Part shown: in pieces, positions 26,109-36,485 of the stretch
How positions within the stretch are numbered: position 1 is the first letter of the stretch
How the letters are laid out: every line of letters starts with the position of its first letter
Origin: Shewanella jiangmenensis
Lineage (GTDB): Bacteria > Pseudomonadota > Gammaproteobacteria > Enterobacterales > Shewanellaceae
Length of the DNA stretch: 64,000 nucleotides
Assembly: GCF_018596335.1 (NCBI RefSeq)
Contig: NZ_JAHEPS010000002.1
Span: forward strand, 558,001-622,000
Reading direction: 5' to 3'
Made by a program: the position numbers and the translations under genes
Notes under the pieces: generated by a model
What the model saw: the letters and a program-made list of their open reading frames with translations, nothing else
Database searches by the model: none
What the model was told of the DNA's origin: nothing

Positions 26109-28985
26109 TCAGTGCTTAATTGTATCTTTCTCTACGCTGGTCAGTGGTTTTTGCTGGCCGCTTAGGTGGGTTTTAAGCCAATTATCCTGCTCCCACAGCA
26201 AATGCAGCAGAGATTCCCGGGCCTTGTAGCTGTGACCTTCAAAGGGCAGGTTCACCAGCCGGACCTGGCCGCCAAGGCTTGATACCGCATCAAACAGCCT
26301 TGCCGACTGAATGGGGTTGGTACCCGGGTTGGTGTCGGCCTCGCCGTGGATAAGCAGCAGCGGCGCGCGGATTTTATCGGCGTAATTAAAGGGCGACATG
26401 CCCTGATACAGCTGCTGCGCCTGCCAGTAATTGCGCCGCTCATTCTGGAAACCAAAGGGCGTGAGACTGCGGTTATAGGCGCCGCTGCGGGCAATGCCGG
26501 CGGCAAATAAATCGGTGTGGGCCAGCAGGTTAACCGTCATAAAGGCGCCATACGAATGGCCGCCAATGGCGATTTTATCCGGCGCGGCGATGCCACGCTC
26601 CACCAGTACCTTCACCGCGGCTTCGGCGTTGGCAATCAGCTGCGGTAAAAAGCTGTCGTTGGCGGGGTTATCCTTACTGCCGATAATCGGCATCGATACC
26701 TTGTCGAACACGGCTATACCGCCGGCGAGCATGGCCTGGGCACTGAGCGGACTTATGCCAGGATACTCAAGTGGGCTGTGGCTGATTTGCGCGGCGACAT
26801 CTGTGCTGTTGTATTCCCGCGGATAGGCCCAGATAAGCACCGGCAAGGGGCCATCACTCTTTTTATAGCCGGGTGGCAGATGCAGGGTGCCAGATAACTT
26901 CTGGCCATCGGCGCGCTCGAAGCGAATGAGTTCGCGGCTGCTGTTTTCAGCAAGGAGTTGGCGACGGGCAAGGGGGGCAATCAACTGGCGGCTCTCGCTC
27001 TCGCTCTGAGTCTGAGCCTGAGCCTGAGTCTGAGTCTGGGTCTGAGTCTGAGTCTGATTCTGGCTTTCGTGCTTGCGTTGATGCTGGTTAGGCCGCACTA
27101 GATAAAGCGCTGGTGGCTCGTGGGGTGTTTCGCGTTTGACCAGCAGGGTCAGCGGCTCAAGGGCGAGAATTGCCTCGACCTGCTCGAGCGCATCCAGCGG
27201 GCTTTGCCACAATGTCTTGCTGTCAGCGCCGGGGGCGCTTTGACGTACAAAGGGGCGCATGCCGTCATCTGAGTGGCCTTCGCCATAATGGATCATGGTA
27301 CCATCGCGGGTGGCGATAACCGACGTGCCGCCCTGGCGTACCCGGTGCAGGGTGCCGGGGCGCTGGTAGGTATCGCGGCTGCTGATTTGATACCAATCCT
27401 TAAGGCCTGGGTTGGCATCGCTTTGGGCTTGCTGGTTATTGCTTTGGGATGGCTGTTTGTTGATTTGCGCATCAATCACAAGCGTGTCAGCTGCTGCTGA
27501 GTCGCTGGCCGGTAAGTAAAGACTTACCCTGACTTCCTGCACCGAACGCTTTTTCTGGGTGATAAGAATGCCGTTATCGTCGCGCCAATCAAGGTCGATG
27601 ATAGGCCACTTCACCTCGGTAAGTTGCACAGGCTCTGTATCAAATGGCGGTGCGAGCGTCCAAATCCGGTCGCGCCAGCGCGTCTTGCCTTTATCGTCAG
27701 TAAATTCATGGCTTTGGGCCCACACCAGCTCGCCCTTGGGCGACCACTGCCACAGGCGGGGTTTGGGCGCTGGATTGTCATCATCTTCGTTTTCGTTGTC
27801 GGCGCCGGCAAGGTGCTGCTCAAACTTAAGCGTTGAGTCCTTCAAGGAAATAACCTGCACCCGCTTGGGAAAACCGCGATAACCCACGCGCAGTGAATAG
27901 GGCTTATCCAGGCTTACGATGAGGAGATGCGCGCCATCGGGGGAGGGGGAAATGTCTTTAAGCGCGCTCGGCTCAGTCAGCGCTGTTACCTTGCCATGTC
28001 GGTCGATAAGGCTTGGCGTTGCCATAATCTGCGCCTCAAACAGTGAGGCATCGAGCGGATTTTTAAGCAGATTGGCGTGGGTACGACGGCTGCCCTGCGC
28101 TGGCGTGCTTTCTTTGATGGTTGGCGGCGGCAGTACTGAGCTTATTTTGGGCGCACTGGTATCGATACCAGCGACAACGGCACTGCTGTCTGGCAGCCAC
28201 GCATAATTCACCCCCAGGCTGAAATTAAGCCGCGCGGCAGGGACGGCCTGAATCGCTCCTTTGGGGATATCGATAAAATGCAGCACCGGCCGCTCACTTG
28301 CCAGGCTTATCAGGCTAAGGCTTTGACTGTCTGGCGAAAACCGCGGCGCGATATAGGGCATCAGTTGCCCGATACCCGCTACTGCGATGCTGCGCTTGCC
28401 ATCACTGCTGATAAGTTTAAGGCTTTGGTAGATGGGGCCCGGGTCCTTGGGTAAGTCGGTCAGGGTATCGATTTCGCTGCCGCCAAGTTTCATCAGCGGT
28501 CTTGCAAGTTCGTTGAGTGACGCATTGGCCCTCTGGTTGGCGAGAAGCAACCACTTACTGTCCGGCGACAGCTGCACCTTGGTATCCTTGCTGGCATCAA
28601 CCATTTGCACATAGGCTGTGGGTGGCAATTGGTAGCCATCCGGCATCTGAGGTGCCGGGGTTGAGGCGCTGACTGAGGCCGCCTGCTTCATAAAAGTGCT
28701 ATTGGCAAAAGCGTCGGGCTTATCCGGGCGGCTCAGCTCGGCGCCATGGGCGGACATCAAAAACAGCAGCGTCAGCAGCATAAATGGCATAAGTATCAAG
28801 CTGTTTTTAGCAGCAAAGCTTAAGTGGCTTCGGCCTGTATCCTGCTTTAACACCCTTGAGTAAGCGTGACTTTGAGATATAGATAAGGCGCTGCAAGCTT
28901 CACGTGCCGAGGCGTGCGGCCGCGCTGCTGTCGCCTGCGCGCGAACTGCCGCGGACGGTTTTTGTGACTCATTGAGTGGATGCAT
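26109..28985 (-). CDS. Exported S9-family (prolyl oligopeptidase-type) serine peptidase
   Basis: This 958-residue protein has a C-terminal alpha/beta-hydrolase domain with the triad Ser811 (GGHSYGAF), Asp884 (HGEADTNP) and His918 (FEGHSYK), preceded by a long beta-propeller-like region. The sequence around the triad resembles glutamyl endopeptidase/acylaminoacyl-peptidase types. A hydrophobic segment MPFMLLTLLFLMSAHGAE near residues 66-82 looks like a signal peptide, but it follows a 65-residue N-terminal extension, so the true start may be further in. A Gln-Thr/Gln-Ala/Ser-Glu low-complexity tract (near 640-665) is encoded by hexamer repeats. It is divergent from a CadC-like regulator. Periplasmic or envelope location is inferred. 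Confidence 0.88.
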   Translation of the reverse strand: MHPLNESQKPSAAVRAQATAARPHASAREACSALSISQSHAYSRVLKQDTGRSHLSFAAKNSLILMPFMLLTLLFLMSAHGAELSRPDKPDAFANSTFMKQAASVSASTPAPQMPDGYQLPPTAYVQMVDASKDTKVQLSPDSKWLLLANQRANASLNELARPLMKLGGSEIDTLTDLPKDPGPIYQSLKLISSDGKRSIAVAGIGQLMPYIAPRFSPDSQSLSLISLASERPVLHFIDIPKGAIQAVPAARLNFSLGVNYAWLPDSSAVVAGIDTSAPKISSVLPPPTIKESTPAQGSRRTHANLLKNPLDASLFEAQIMATPSLIDRHGKVTALTEPSALKDISPSPDGAHLLIVSLDKPYSLRVGYRGFPKRVQVISLKDSTLKFEQHLAGADNENEDDDNPAPKPRLWQWSPKGELVWAQSHEFTDDKGKTRWRDRIWTLAPPFDTEPVQLTEVKWPIIDLDWRDDNGILITQKKRSVQEVRVSLYLPASDSAAADTLVIDAQINKQPSQSNNQQAQSDANPGLKDWYQISSRDTYQRPGTLHRVRQGGTSVIATRDGTMIHYGEGHSDDGMRPFVRQSAPGADSKTLWQSPLDALEQVEAILALEPLTLLVKRETPHEPPALYLVRPNQHQRKHESQNQTQTQTQTQTQAQAQTQSESESRQLIAPLARRQLLAENSSRELIRFERADGQKLSGTLHLPPGYKKSDGPLPVLIWAYPREYNSTDVAAQISHSPLEYPGISPLSAQAMLAGGIAVFDKVSMPIIGSKDNPANDSFLPQLIANAEAAVKVLVERGIAAPDKIAIGGHSYGAFMTVNLLAHTDLFAAGIARSGAYNRSLTPFGFQNERRNYWQAQQLYQGMSPFNYADKIRAPLLLIHGEADTNPGTNPIQSARLFDAVSSLGGQVRLVNLPFEGHSYKARESLLHLLWEQDNWLKTHLSGQQKPLTSVEKDTIKH
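27002..27064 (-). repeat. Hexanucleotide repeat tract inside the S9 peptidase gene
   Basis: About ten near-perfect copies of ctgag(t/c) (plus-strand reading) occur in a row, encoding alternating Gln-Thr, Gln-Ala and Ser-Glu. Because the unit is six bases, slippage changes protein length without breaking the frame. Confidence 0.88.
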
Positions 28986-29254
28986 GCAATTGCCTGTCTC
29001 TATTGGTATAGGTTGTTATAGGTGTGATTTGGCTTTGTAAAAAATGTCGGCGGCCACGGCAATCGAGCAGCGCTCTTTTCTTGCTTGTTTATATCTCTAT
29101 TTAAAATCTATTTCTTATATAAACAAATAGTTGTATTAATGATGAAATGGCTAAAGCTATTGTCATCAAACTCACATGGCTTTTACAATGGCGCCAGAGC
29201 GCATGAGGCAAAGTCAGGTTTGCCGGCGGTAATAATTTTTTGGACAGTCAAGTT

Positions 29255-31360
29255 ATGACCGAGACAACACATCATGTATTCCAGCTGGGGATGTGCCGGG
29301 TGGATGCCAGTGATAACAGCCTGAGTTTTGCTGCTACGGCCAGTGAACCTGTGCAGCGCGTAACCCTACAGCCCAAGTTTATTGAAGTGCTCACTTACCT
29401 TGCTGAGCGTTACCCCCGGGTGGTGACCCGCGAGGAGCTTATCACCGACATCTGGGAGGGCAACGGCTATGTGGGCGAAAAAGCCCTGACCAATGCCATT
29501 TGGCACCTGCGTCAGCACCTTGGCAAACTGAGCGATGAAGAGGCGATTGAAACCGTCAGAAAGACGGGGTATCGGCTCTGTATCGAGCCGCAGTTTGAGC
29601 GCGTCGCTGAAGATCCCACAGAGGATCTTGAACAGAAGGTGCGTAACCTTGGTCGCGGCGTGTCGATTTTGCTGTTGTCGCTGGCGCTGCTGGTGGCACT
29701 GATTGCCCACCATTGGTACACAGACTCCCAGCATCGCCCGTTCGGGATAGAGCGCCTCACCGCCGATGGTGGCTCGGAGCGTTTTCCGGCCGTGTCGCCC
29801 GATGGCCGCTTTTTGGTGTATGGCGGTCAGCAGCCCGGCAAAAAAGGCAGCCTGTTTCAGCTTGAACTGCATAATCCAAGCGCCAGCCCCAAGCAGCTGA
29901 CATCCAGTGAGACAGATGAGCTGCGCGCTGTGTGGTCCCTTGATGGCACGGCGCTCTATTTCCCAAGCCAAACCGGTAAGGGCTGCAGCATCATGCGCCT
30001 GACATTGAAAGACGGTCATTTGCAGCCGTTGACTGAATGCAGCAGCGCCACCGCCTCGATTGACCTGTCACCGGACGGCAAAACCCTCGCTTATATAGGT
30101 GAGGGGCCGGAAGATGCGTCTACCGGCATTATGTTTCTGGATTTGACCCAGGAGGATGCAAAGCCCCAGCGCCAATCCTGCGACAGTGACTGCGCCTACC
30201 GCGATCGTGATTTCAGCTTCAGCCCCGATGGACGTTATCTCGCTATTGCCCGCCGTTTTGGCGATATTTCGGAAGACATATTCCTTCGCTCACTGAGCGA
30301 TGGCACAGAGCGGCGTCTGACCCAGGGCATTGAAGATATCCGTGGCCTGTCCTGGCATGATGACGGCAGAAGGCTGGTGTTCAGCACCGAAGAAGCGGGC
30401 AACCGCGACGGTTTTGTGCTCGATACCGACACCGGCGAGATAACGCCGCTGCATGTGGATGGCCTGAGCTACCCAAGGTTTATTCCCGACTCCGATGAGC
30501 TGGTGTTTTACCATTACAACAACCATCGCCAGATGGTGACAGTGCCGCCGTTTGCCGAGGTGGCGCAGGCGCCGTTTCCGATGATTTACGGAAACTTCAG
30601 CCAGCGCTATGTCGACTACTCGGCCGCCGCCAACCGGCTGGTGTTTGTGTCGAACGAGTCGGGCTACAACGAAATCTGGACCTCGGCTCCCGATGGCTCT
30701 CGTCGCCAGATGCACACCGAGCTTAAGCGCCAGGCGGCATCGCCGGCCTGGTCCCACGATGGCACCCGCATCGCCTTTGTCGCCGCCGACACCAATCATG
30801 AGGGCAACAAGCTGCATGTGCTCGATACCCGCGATAACAGCATTCGGGTGCTGGCGTCGCCATACATCAACCATGGCCGGCCTGAGTGGAGTGGCGATGA
30901 CAGCTTTTTGATGGCAAGCACCCTTGATGGCCTGACCCGCTTTAACTTCAACAACGCTGAGCCTGCGGTGTTTTCGCCGGTGCAGGTGCGCCGCATGCAG
31001 GTGGAAGGGGAGTGGCTGTATTTTACCTATGCCGATGGCCCGAGGGGCTTGTGGCGGATGCCGTGGGATAAACCGGCAGAGCCGCAGCAGCTGCTGTCAT
31101 CGCGCCAGCTCACGGATGGCTATGTGTGGACTGTGACTGAAGACGGGGTGTTTTACCGTGCGCCCAATTCTGCATCGACCCTGCTAAGCTTCTACGACTT
31201 TAACTCAGGCGAAAGTCGCGCCATTATCAATCTGCCTCCCAACAGCATCAGCAGGCAGGAAAGCATGGCGTGGATCCCGGGCAGCCGCGAGCTCATTATG
31301 GTGTCCTGGAGTTACCCGCGCCGCGATGTGATGCTGCTTAGGCACCCGGCGCTGCAGTAA
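29255..31360 (+). CDS. CadC/ToxR-like membrane-bound regulator with beta-propeller sensor
   Basis: The 701-residue protein has an N-terminal OmpR-type winged helix (about residues 10-110, with VVTREELITDIWEG, ALTNAIWHLRQHLG and IETVRKTGYRL). A single transmembrane segment follows (about 136-154), then a periplasmic domain of TolB/PD40-type beta-propeller repeats (FPAVSPDGRFLVYGG, IDLSPDGKTLAYIG, FSFSPDGRYLAIAR, PAWSHDGTRIAFVA). Such proteins bind DNA from the membrane in response to a periplasmic signal. It faces the S9 peptidase gene across 269 AT-rich bases, so it may control that gene. I chose the ATG at 29255 over a TTG five codons earlier. Signal and targets are unknown. Confidence 0.88.
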   Translation: MTETTHHVFQLGMCRVDASDNSLSFAATASEPVQRVTLQPKFIEVLTYLAERYPRVVTREELITDIWEGNGYVGEKALTNAIWHLRQHLGKLSDEEAIETVRKTGYRLCIEPQFERVAEDPTEDLEQKVRNLGRGVSILLLSLALLVALIAHHWYTDSQHRPFGIERLTADGGSERFPAVSPDGRFLVYGGQQPGKKGSLFQLELHNPSASPKQLTSSETDELRAVWSLDGTALYFPSQTGKGCSIMRLTLKDGHLQPLTECSSATASIDLSPDGKTLAYIGEGPEDASTGIMFLDLTQEDAKPQRQSCDSDCAYRDRDFSFSPDGRYLAIARRFGDISEDIFLRSLSDGTERRLTQGIEDIRGLSWHDDGRRLVFSTEEAGNRDGFVLDTDTGEITPLHVDGLSYPRFIPDSDELVFYHYNNHRQMVTVPPFAEVAQAPFPMIYGNFSQRYVDYSAAANRLVFVSNESGYNEIWTSAPDGSRRQMHTELKRQAASPAWSHDGTRIAFVAADTNHEGNKLHVLDTRDNSIRVLASPYINHGRPEWSGDDSFLMASTLDGLTRFNFNNAEPAVFSPVQVRRMQVEGEWLYFTYADGPRGLWRMPWDKPAEPQQLLSSRQLTDGYVWTVTEDGVFYRAPNSASTLLSFYDFNSGESRAIINLPPNSISRQESMAWIPGSRELIMVSWSYPRRDVMLLRHPALQ

Positions 31361-31383
31361 GACAAATGAGTTTGACGAGTATA

Positions 31384-31410
31384 AAAAAACGGCCAACCGG
31401 CCGTTTTTTC
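31384..31410. terminator. Bidirectional terminator between the regulator and anmK
   Basis: A-tract, ACGGCC-AACC-GGCCGT, T-tract. Symmetric and placed between convergent genes. Confidence 0.87.
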
Positions 31411-31441
31411 ATGGTGTGACAGCAAGCGCTTGGCGGGTGCG

Positions 31442-32551
31442 TTAATTCGCCGGGAAGCGCGCGCCAAGCACGGCCATGCGTTTTGCGCCGGTGACCGCAG
31501 GCAGGTTGGCCGGTAAGCCCTGATGATGGCGCAGCGCCAGCCAGGCAAAGGCAATGCCTTCGACCCACTTGGGGTCGACCCCGAGCGCCGAGGTGGTTTC
31601 TATGCTGTAACCGGGCAGCAGGGCGCCGAGTCGGCGCACCAGCGCGCCATTGAGCGCGCCGCCGCCACAGACAAACAGCTCGCCTTCCCACGACAGCTTA
31701 TAGATATCCTGGGCTATGCTGCGGCAGGTCAAATCCAGCAGGGTGGATTGAATATCGGCTTCATCCAGATTGGCAAAGTCTTCCAGTTGCTGCTCAAGCC
31801 AGGCGCGGTTAAACAGCTCGCGGCCGGTGCTCTTGGGGTGCGACAGTGCAAAATAGGGGTGAGACAACAGCTGGGTCAGCAGCTTGTCGTTGGTGTTGCC
31901 ACTGTCGGCAAAAGCGCCGTCGGCATCAAAGGGTTGCTGACGTACTTCCTGCACCCAGGCATCAATCAGGGTATTGCCGGGGCCGGTATCAAAGCCGAGC
32001 ACCGCATCGGCATTGCCCGGCAAAAAGGTGATATTGGCGATGCCGCCGATATTGAGAATGATGCGGCACTGGCCGTCTTTGGCAAATACCTGCTGATGGA
32101 ATGCAGGCACCAGCGGCGCGCCCTGACCGCCAAGGGCGATGTCTTTACGGCGAAAATCGGCAATCACATCGATGCCGGTTTCGGCGGCTATGGTGTTGGG
32201 GTCGCCAATCTGCAGCGTAAAGCCCACTTCAAGGTTCGGCATGTGGCGCACTGTCTGGCCGTGGCTGCCGATGGCGGTGATGTCTTTGGCCTCAACGCCT
32301 GCCTTTTGCAGCAGGTTGTTTACTGCCTTGGCAAACAGCGAGCCGACGCTTCTGTCGAGCCTGCCGAGGCGGTTGATTTCATCCTGCCCGGGCTGACACA
32401 GGCGCTGCAGCCCCTTCAGCAGATGCTCAGGGATAGCTTCAGTGTGGGCGGCAACGAGCTTGGGCTCGGCGCCGGCAAAATCCACCAATACGGCGTCGAC
32501 ACCGTCCATGCTGGTGCCGGACATGAGTCCGATAAAAAGAGATTGGGTCAT
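31442..32551 (-). CDS. anmK: Anhydro-N-acetylmuramic acid kinase
   Basis: AnmK opens and phosphorylates 1,6-anhydro-MurNAc from recycled peptidoglycan to give MurNAc-6-phosphate. The 369-residue ASKHA-fold protein begins with the family signature [20 protein letters not shown], carries GSHGQTVRH near residue 95, [12 protein letters not shown] near 170, and [13 protein letters not shown]. Length equals E. coli AnmK. Its ATG overlaps the stop of the M23 peptidase gene (ATGA), so the two are translationally coupled. Pairing a cell-wall hydrolase with a wall-recycling kinase makes functional sense. Confidence 0.97.
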   Translation of the reverse strand: MTQSLFIGLMSGTSMDGVDAVLVDFAGAEPKLVAAHTEAIPEHLLKGLQRLCQPGQDEINRLGRLDRSVGSLFAKAVNNLLQKAGVEAKDITAIGSHGQTVRHMPNLEVGFTLQIGDPNTIAAETGIDVIADFRRKDIALGGQGAPLVPAFHQQVFAKDGQCRIILNIGGIANITFLPGNADAVLGFDTGPGNTLIDAWVQEVRQQPFDADGAFADSGNTNDKLLTQLLSHPYFALSHPKSTGRELFNRAWLEQQLEDFANLDEADIQSTLLDLTCRSIAQDIYKLSWEGELFVCGGGALNGALVRRLGALLPGYSIETTSALGVDPKWVEGIAFAWLALRHHQGLPANLPAVTGAKRMAVLGARFPAN

Positions 32552-33972
32552 TGTGTCTGCTTTTCCTGTGACTTCATGGCCAGTTGCTGCTGCTTGTTGA
32601 ACTCAATCTTGGCCATCAGATCCTTGCTGATGCGATTAAACTTGCCTTGCTCTTTTTTGCCGATGGAGTCGGCTTTGGGCAGATCCACGGTGCGCGGGTT
32701 GCGGTGCACGCCGTTGACAATAAATTCATAGTGCAGGTGCGCGCCGGTCACCCGGCCGGTTTTACCCAGGGTGCCGATGATTTGCCCCTGCTTTACGGTA
32801 TCTCCCCGCTTTACCTTGTACTTGTTCAGGTGCAAATACTTGGTGGTGTAGGTGGAGTTGTGTTTGATAAACACATAGTTACCGTTGTATTGATTGTAGC
32901 CTGCTTCAACGACTTTACCGCCGCCGGCCGCCTTGATAGGGGTGCCAATGGCCGCCACATAATCCACACCGCGGTGGGCTTTCACCTGGCCAGTTACCGG
33001 ATGCAGCCGCTTGGGGTTGAAGTTGGAGCTGACGTATTTGAAATCCACCGGCGAGCGTAAAAACGCCTTGCGCATGCCCTGACCGGTTTCGGAGTAATAG
33101 TTGCCGTCGTCATAACGAATGGCGGTAAAGCGCTCACCGTTATTGATAAATTCAGCCGCCAGAATGTTGCCGCTGCGCACATAGGTATCGTCGGCATAGT
33201 GTTTTTCATACAGGAGGGCAAAGCTGTCGCCCTTTTGCAAATCCTGGGCAAAGTCGATGTCCCAGCCGAAGATGGTGGCCAGATCCATGATTTGTGAGGC
33301 GTTTAACCCAGCATCCACCGCAGACGACCAAAAGTTACTGCGAATGGTGTTCTGGGCAAATTCGGTGCGGGTGGTCAGCTGTTTGACTTCGATTTTTTCG
33401 CTGTAGCCAGTGTCGGTTTTGGCAATCACCAGGGTGCTGACGGCATCGATGCGGTAATTGAGCTCGGCAAATTTGCCTTCGGCATCTTTTACGATGGCAA
33501 TTTCTTCGCCGGGCATGATGGTCAACAGGTTTTTGCGTGCTTCGGGCAGCTGGCTGATTTCGTGCACGTCGCCGCTGGTCAGATCGGCGCGCTGAAATAA
33601 GGTTGCCAGGGTATCGCCCCGGGCAACTTCAAAGTGTTCTACTTCGCGGTTGGTGCCCTGGGGTTCATTCTGATTGGCCGTTTTGGATGCCTGTTTTAAT
33701 TCATCGCGGCGATTGCTGCGGGCATCTTCAGGCTCTGATTCGCCATTGGGCGCACCAAAGCTGACTTCATCGCCCTTGGGCGGATGGGGCACGCGCTGTG
33801 ACAGCGGAATAGTAAAGTCGACCTCGGAATGGGCCTCAGAAGGATACTGCCGGGAAGCCTCGGCTTCCTCAGACGGAAAAAAAAGCGACAGTGTGGTCAG
33901 CAATACAAGCACGCTCAACACGATTTGGTGTTTTTTTGGCAGCAGCTTGAACAGCGTAAGAACTTTGGTCAT
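32548..33972 (-). CDS. M23-family murein endopeptidase (MepM/YebA-like)
   Basis: The 474-residue protein is anchored by an N-terminal membrane segment (about residues 16-33). It has an OapA/LysM-like region near 110-160 ([19 protein letters not shown]), then an M23 zinc peptidase domain with HRGVD (near 332) and HLHYE (near 412), the expected metal-binding motifs. It should cleave D-Ala-mDAP cross-links in the periplasm to allow wall growth. The C-terminal tail is helical and Gln/Lys-rich. It overlaps anmK by four bases and is divergent from tyrS, an order also seen in other gammaproteobacteria. Confidence 0.93.
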   Translation of the reverse strand: MTKVLTLFKLLPKKHQIVLSVLVLLTTLSLFFPSEEAEASRQYPSEAHSEVDFTIPLSQRVPHPPKGDEVSFGAPNGESEPEDARSNRRDELKQASKTANQNEPQGTNREVEHFEVARGDTLATLFQRADLTSGDVHEISQLPEARKNLLTIMPGEEIAIVKDAEGKFAELNYRIDAVSTLVIAKTDTGYSEKIEVKQLTTRTEFAQNTIRSNFWSSAVDAGLNASQIMDLATIFGWDIDFAQDLQKGDSFALLYEKHYADDTYVRSGNILAAEFINNGERFTAIRYDDGNYYSETGQGMRKAFLRSPVDFKYVSSNFNPKRLHPVTGQVKAHRGVDYVAAIGTPIKAAGGGKVVEAGYNQYNGNYVFIKHNSTYTTKYLHLNKYKVKRGDTVKQGQIIGTLGKTGRVTGAHLHYEFIVNGVHRNPRTVDLPKADSIGKKEQGKFNRISKDLMAKIEFNKQQQLAMKSQEKQTQ

Positions 33973-34101
33973 GTGAGTCTGGTATCAAATTATGACACGG
34001 TAAAAAACTGAGCCTAGTGTACACGCTTTCATTTGCACAGGCTAACAAGTAACATAGCTCTCTTTGATTGATAACGGCTAGCGAAAGGGGTAGTTGCCAA
34101 C

Positions 34102-35298
34102 ATGGCTGATTTGGATCAGGTTTTAGCGGAAATTAAGCGGGGAACAGACGAGATTTTGCTTGAGGCGGATCTGGTTGAAAAACTGAAAGAAGGCCGTCCA
34201 CTGCGCATCAAGCTGGGTGCCGATCCGACTGCACCTGACATTCACCTTGGTCACACCGTTATTCTGAACAAACTGCGCCTGTTTCAGGATCTGGGCCATG
34301 AAGTTATCTTCCTTATCGGTGACTTTACCGGCATGGTCGGCGATCCAAGTGGCAAAAACAGTACCCGTCCGCCACTGACCCGCGAGCAGGTGCTGGCCAA
34401 CGCCGAAACCTACAAAGAGCAGGTTTACAAAATTCTCGATCCGGCCAAGACCCGTATCGAATTCAACTCAAGCTGGCTTGAACAGCTCGGCGCTGCCGGA
34501 ATGATCCGTCTGGCCTCGCACCAGACTGTGGCGCGCATGCTTGAGCGTGACGATTTCAAAAAACGCTACAGCGGCGGCCAGCCGATTGCTATTCACGAGT
34601 TTATGTACCCGCTGCTGCAGGGCTGGGACTCGGTGGCGCTTAAGGCCGACGTTGAGCTTGGCGGTACCGATCAGAAGTTCAACCTGCTGATGGGCCGTGA
34701 GCTGCAAAAGGCCGAAGGCCAGAAGCCACAGACAGTTATCATGATGCCGCTGCTCGAAGGTCTGGACGGCGTGAAGAAGATGTCCAAATCCGCCCACAAC
34801 TACATTGGTGTGAGCGAAGCGCCGGACGAAATGTTCGGTAAAATCATGTCGATTTCAGACGAGCTGATGTGGCGCTACTTCGAGCTGCTGTCGTTCCGTC
34901 CGCTGACCGAAATCGAGCAGTTCAAAGCCGATGTGGCAAATGGTGCCAACCCGCGCGACATCAAGATTGCGCTGGCGAAGGAAATCATTGCCCGTTTCCA
35001 CGATGAAGAGTCGGCGCAAAAAGCGCATCAGAACTTTATCGACCGTTTCCAGAAGGGCGCCATGCCCGATGACATTCCTGAAGTGACCCTGGAAGCCGGT
35101 GAAGGCGTGGCGGTTGCCAATCTGCTCAAAGACGCGGGTCTGGTGGATTCGACCTCTGAAGCGCTGCGGATGATCAAACAGGGCGCGGTGAAGATGGACG
35201 GCGACAAGCTGGATGATGCCAAGGCGGTATTCACCCAGGGCCACAGCGCCATCTTCCAGGTGGGTAAGCGCAAGTTTGCCAAGGTGACTTTGATCTAA
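34102..35298 (+). CDS. tyrS: Tyrosyl-tRNA synthetase
   Basis: TyrS charges tRNA-Tyr. The 398-residue class I enzyme shows a HIGH-type motif HLGH (near residue 50), [13 protein letters not shown], the tRNA/tyrosine region, KMSKS ([13 protein letters not shown], near 229) and a C-terminal S4-like RNA-binding domain ([14 protein letters not shown]). The sequence is of the TyrZ-like subtype common in Shewanella and Pseudomonas rather than the E. coli subtype (424 residues). An AAAGGGG ribosome site precedes the ATG. Confidence 0.96.
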   Translation: MADLDQVLAEIKRGTDEILLEADLVEKLKEGRPLRIKLGADPTAPDIHLGHTVILNKLRLFQDLGHEVIFLIGDFTGMVGDPSGKNSTRPPLTREQVLANAETYKEQVYKILDPAKTRIEFNSSWLEQLGAAGMIRLASHQTVARMLERDDFKKRYSGGQPIAIHEFMYPLLQGWDSVALKADVELGGTDQKFNLLMGRELQKAEGQKPQTVIMMPLLEGLDGVKKMSKSAHNYIGVSEAPDEMFGKIMSISDELMWRYFELLSFRPLTEIEQFKADVANGANPRDIKIALAKEIIARFHDEESAQKAHQNFIDRFQKGAMPDDIPEVTLEAGEGVAVANLLKDAGLVDSTSEALRMIKQGAVKMDGDKLDDAKAVFTQGHSAIFQVGKRKFAKVTLI

Positions 35299-35345
35299 AC
35301 TGCCTGAGCTGATAAGCCTGAGCTGAATCTAAATTAAGTAAAACA

Positions 35346-35375
35346 AGAGGGCGCCTTGCGGGCGCCCTCTTTGTT
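35346..35375. terminator. Terminator between tyrS and the NTF2-like gene
   Basis: AGAGGGCGCC-TTGCG-GGCGCCCTCT is a perfect ten-pair stem followed by TTGTTT. It lies between convergent genes. Confidence 0.88.
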
Positions 35376-35387
35376 TATAGCCATTGC

Positions 35388-35858
35388 TTATTGCATCGAC
35401 AGTTGATCCGACAACGTCTGATAGTCCACCAAATCGATATGCTCGGTCACCCTGTGATTACGCATATCCAGCTTCAGTGTGGTGACGGCAGGCACCGCCA
35501 CCTCAATGATTTTCCCCGGCTTGCCAAATTGCTCACCCGGCCCCTTGAGCCGATAGTTGCCAATCATCACCACCAGTGAGCCCGAGTTATACATGTGCTC
35601 GATATTGAACTGGTATTCCAGCACTCCTTCGTGGGCCCGCTCAAAAAACTCGATGATAAAGCGCCCGCCCTTGTATTTACGCCCGGCGGTGCGGTCCTGA
35701 AACACGCTGTCGCGGTTGTAAAAGGTTTCCAGCGTTTGATAATCGTGGCTGGTGAGGGCGTTGATATAGTCTACTGCCATCTGCTGCTCTTTGGGCATCT
35801 CGCTTTGAGCGAACACCCCGGCAGTCAGCAGATACAGCAGTAATACTATTTTTCGCAA
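35388..35858 (-). CDS. Exported NTF2/SnoaL-like protein
   Basis: A 156-residue protein with a signal peptide (hydrophobic residues 4-16, cleavage likely after GVFAQ or just before it). The mature domain looks like the NTF2/SnoaL cone fold: an N-terminal helix (QQMAVDYINALTSHDYQTLETFYN), DSVFQDRTAGRKYKGG, and a curved sheet (VVMIGNYRLKG, TTLKLDMRNHRVTEHIDLVDY). Members range from isomerases to non-enzymatic binding proteins, so the role is unknown. It ends the transcript that includes the three membrane genes upstream, starting three bases after the TRIC-like gene. Confidence 0.75.
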   Translation of the reverse strand: MRKIVLLLYLLTAGVFAQSEMPKEQQMAVDYINALTSHDYQTLETFYNRDSVFQDRTAGRKYKGGRFIIEFFERAHEGVLEYQFNIEHMYNSGSLVVMIGNYRLKGPGEQFGKPGKIIEVAVPAVTTLKLDMRNHRVTEHIDLVDYQTLSDQLSMQ

Positions 35859-35861
35859 CTG

Positions 35862-36485
35862 TTACTCTCTCTTGGTTTTCAAATCAAAGGCTGGCAACGA
35901 CAAGTGCCAGCGAATGGCCGCAAGCCTAAGCACCAACGCACTCAGCATCGACAGCCACATGGCCGTTTTGCTGTCCATGCCGAGCTTGAGGCTGACCGTA
36001 TAGGCAATACCACCGAGGATAGAGGCAGTGGCGTAGATTTCGGTACGCAGCACCATAGGAATTTGGCGACAAAGCACATCTCGGATAATGCCGCCACCCA
36101 CCCCGGTAATCAAGCCCATGATAACGGCGGACATACCGTTAAGCCCAAGGCTTAAGGCTTTTTGCGCGCCAATCACGGTAAAAAGGGCAAGCCCCAGCGC
36201 ATCGGCAATCGGCAGGGTGTACTGCGGCACCTTGCGCGGGCGGCGGATAAAAATCAGGGTAAAGAGTACGGTAGCGAGGATCACTATCATGTAGTTGGGA
36301 TCCCTAAGCCAGAACACAGGCGTCGCGCCTATGATGGCGTCGCGCATGGTGCCGCCGCCGACTGCAGTCACGGCCGCAAGCACGGTTACGCCGAAGGGGT
36401 CCATCCGGTGGCGACCGGCCGCCAGTGCGCCTGTCAGCGCAAATACGGCGGTGCCGCACAGGTCAAAAAAGTAAATCCAGCTCAT
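35862..36485 (-). CDS. TRIC-type (UPF0126/YicG-like) membrane channel protein
   Basis: This 207-residue protein has about seven hydrophobic segments arranged as two repeats. Each repeat has the family glycine motif: [13 protein letters not shown] (near residue 42) and [13 protein letters not shown] (near 128). Bacterial homologues of this family form trimeric cation channels related to eukaryotic TRIC proteins; physiological ions are not known for this one. Its ATG overlaps the stop of the DUF2721 gene by four bases. Inner-membrane location is certain by composition. Confidence 0.9.
   Translation of the reverse strand: MSWIYFFDLCGTAVFALTGALAAGRHRMDPFGVTVLAAVTAVGGGTMRDAIIGATPVFWLRDPNYMIVILATVLFTLIFIRRPRKVPQYTLPIADALGLALFTVIGAQKALSLGLNGMSAVIMGLITGVGGGIIRDVLCRQIPMVLRTEIYATASILGGIAYTVSLKLGMDSKTAMWLSMLSALVLRLAAIRWHLSLPAFDLKTKRE

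Noticed and set aside
31523-32731. Plus-strand frame of 402 codons opposite anmK and the M23 gene
   Set aside because: It spans two real genes and their overlap on the other strand and has no recognisable domain.
35299-35345. Short ctgagctgat-type repeats after tyrS
   Set aside because: Two very short partial copies, not distinguishable from chance.
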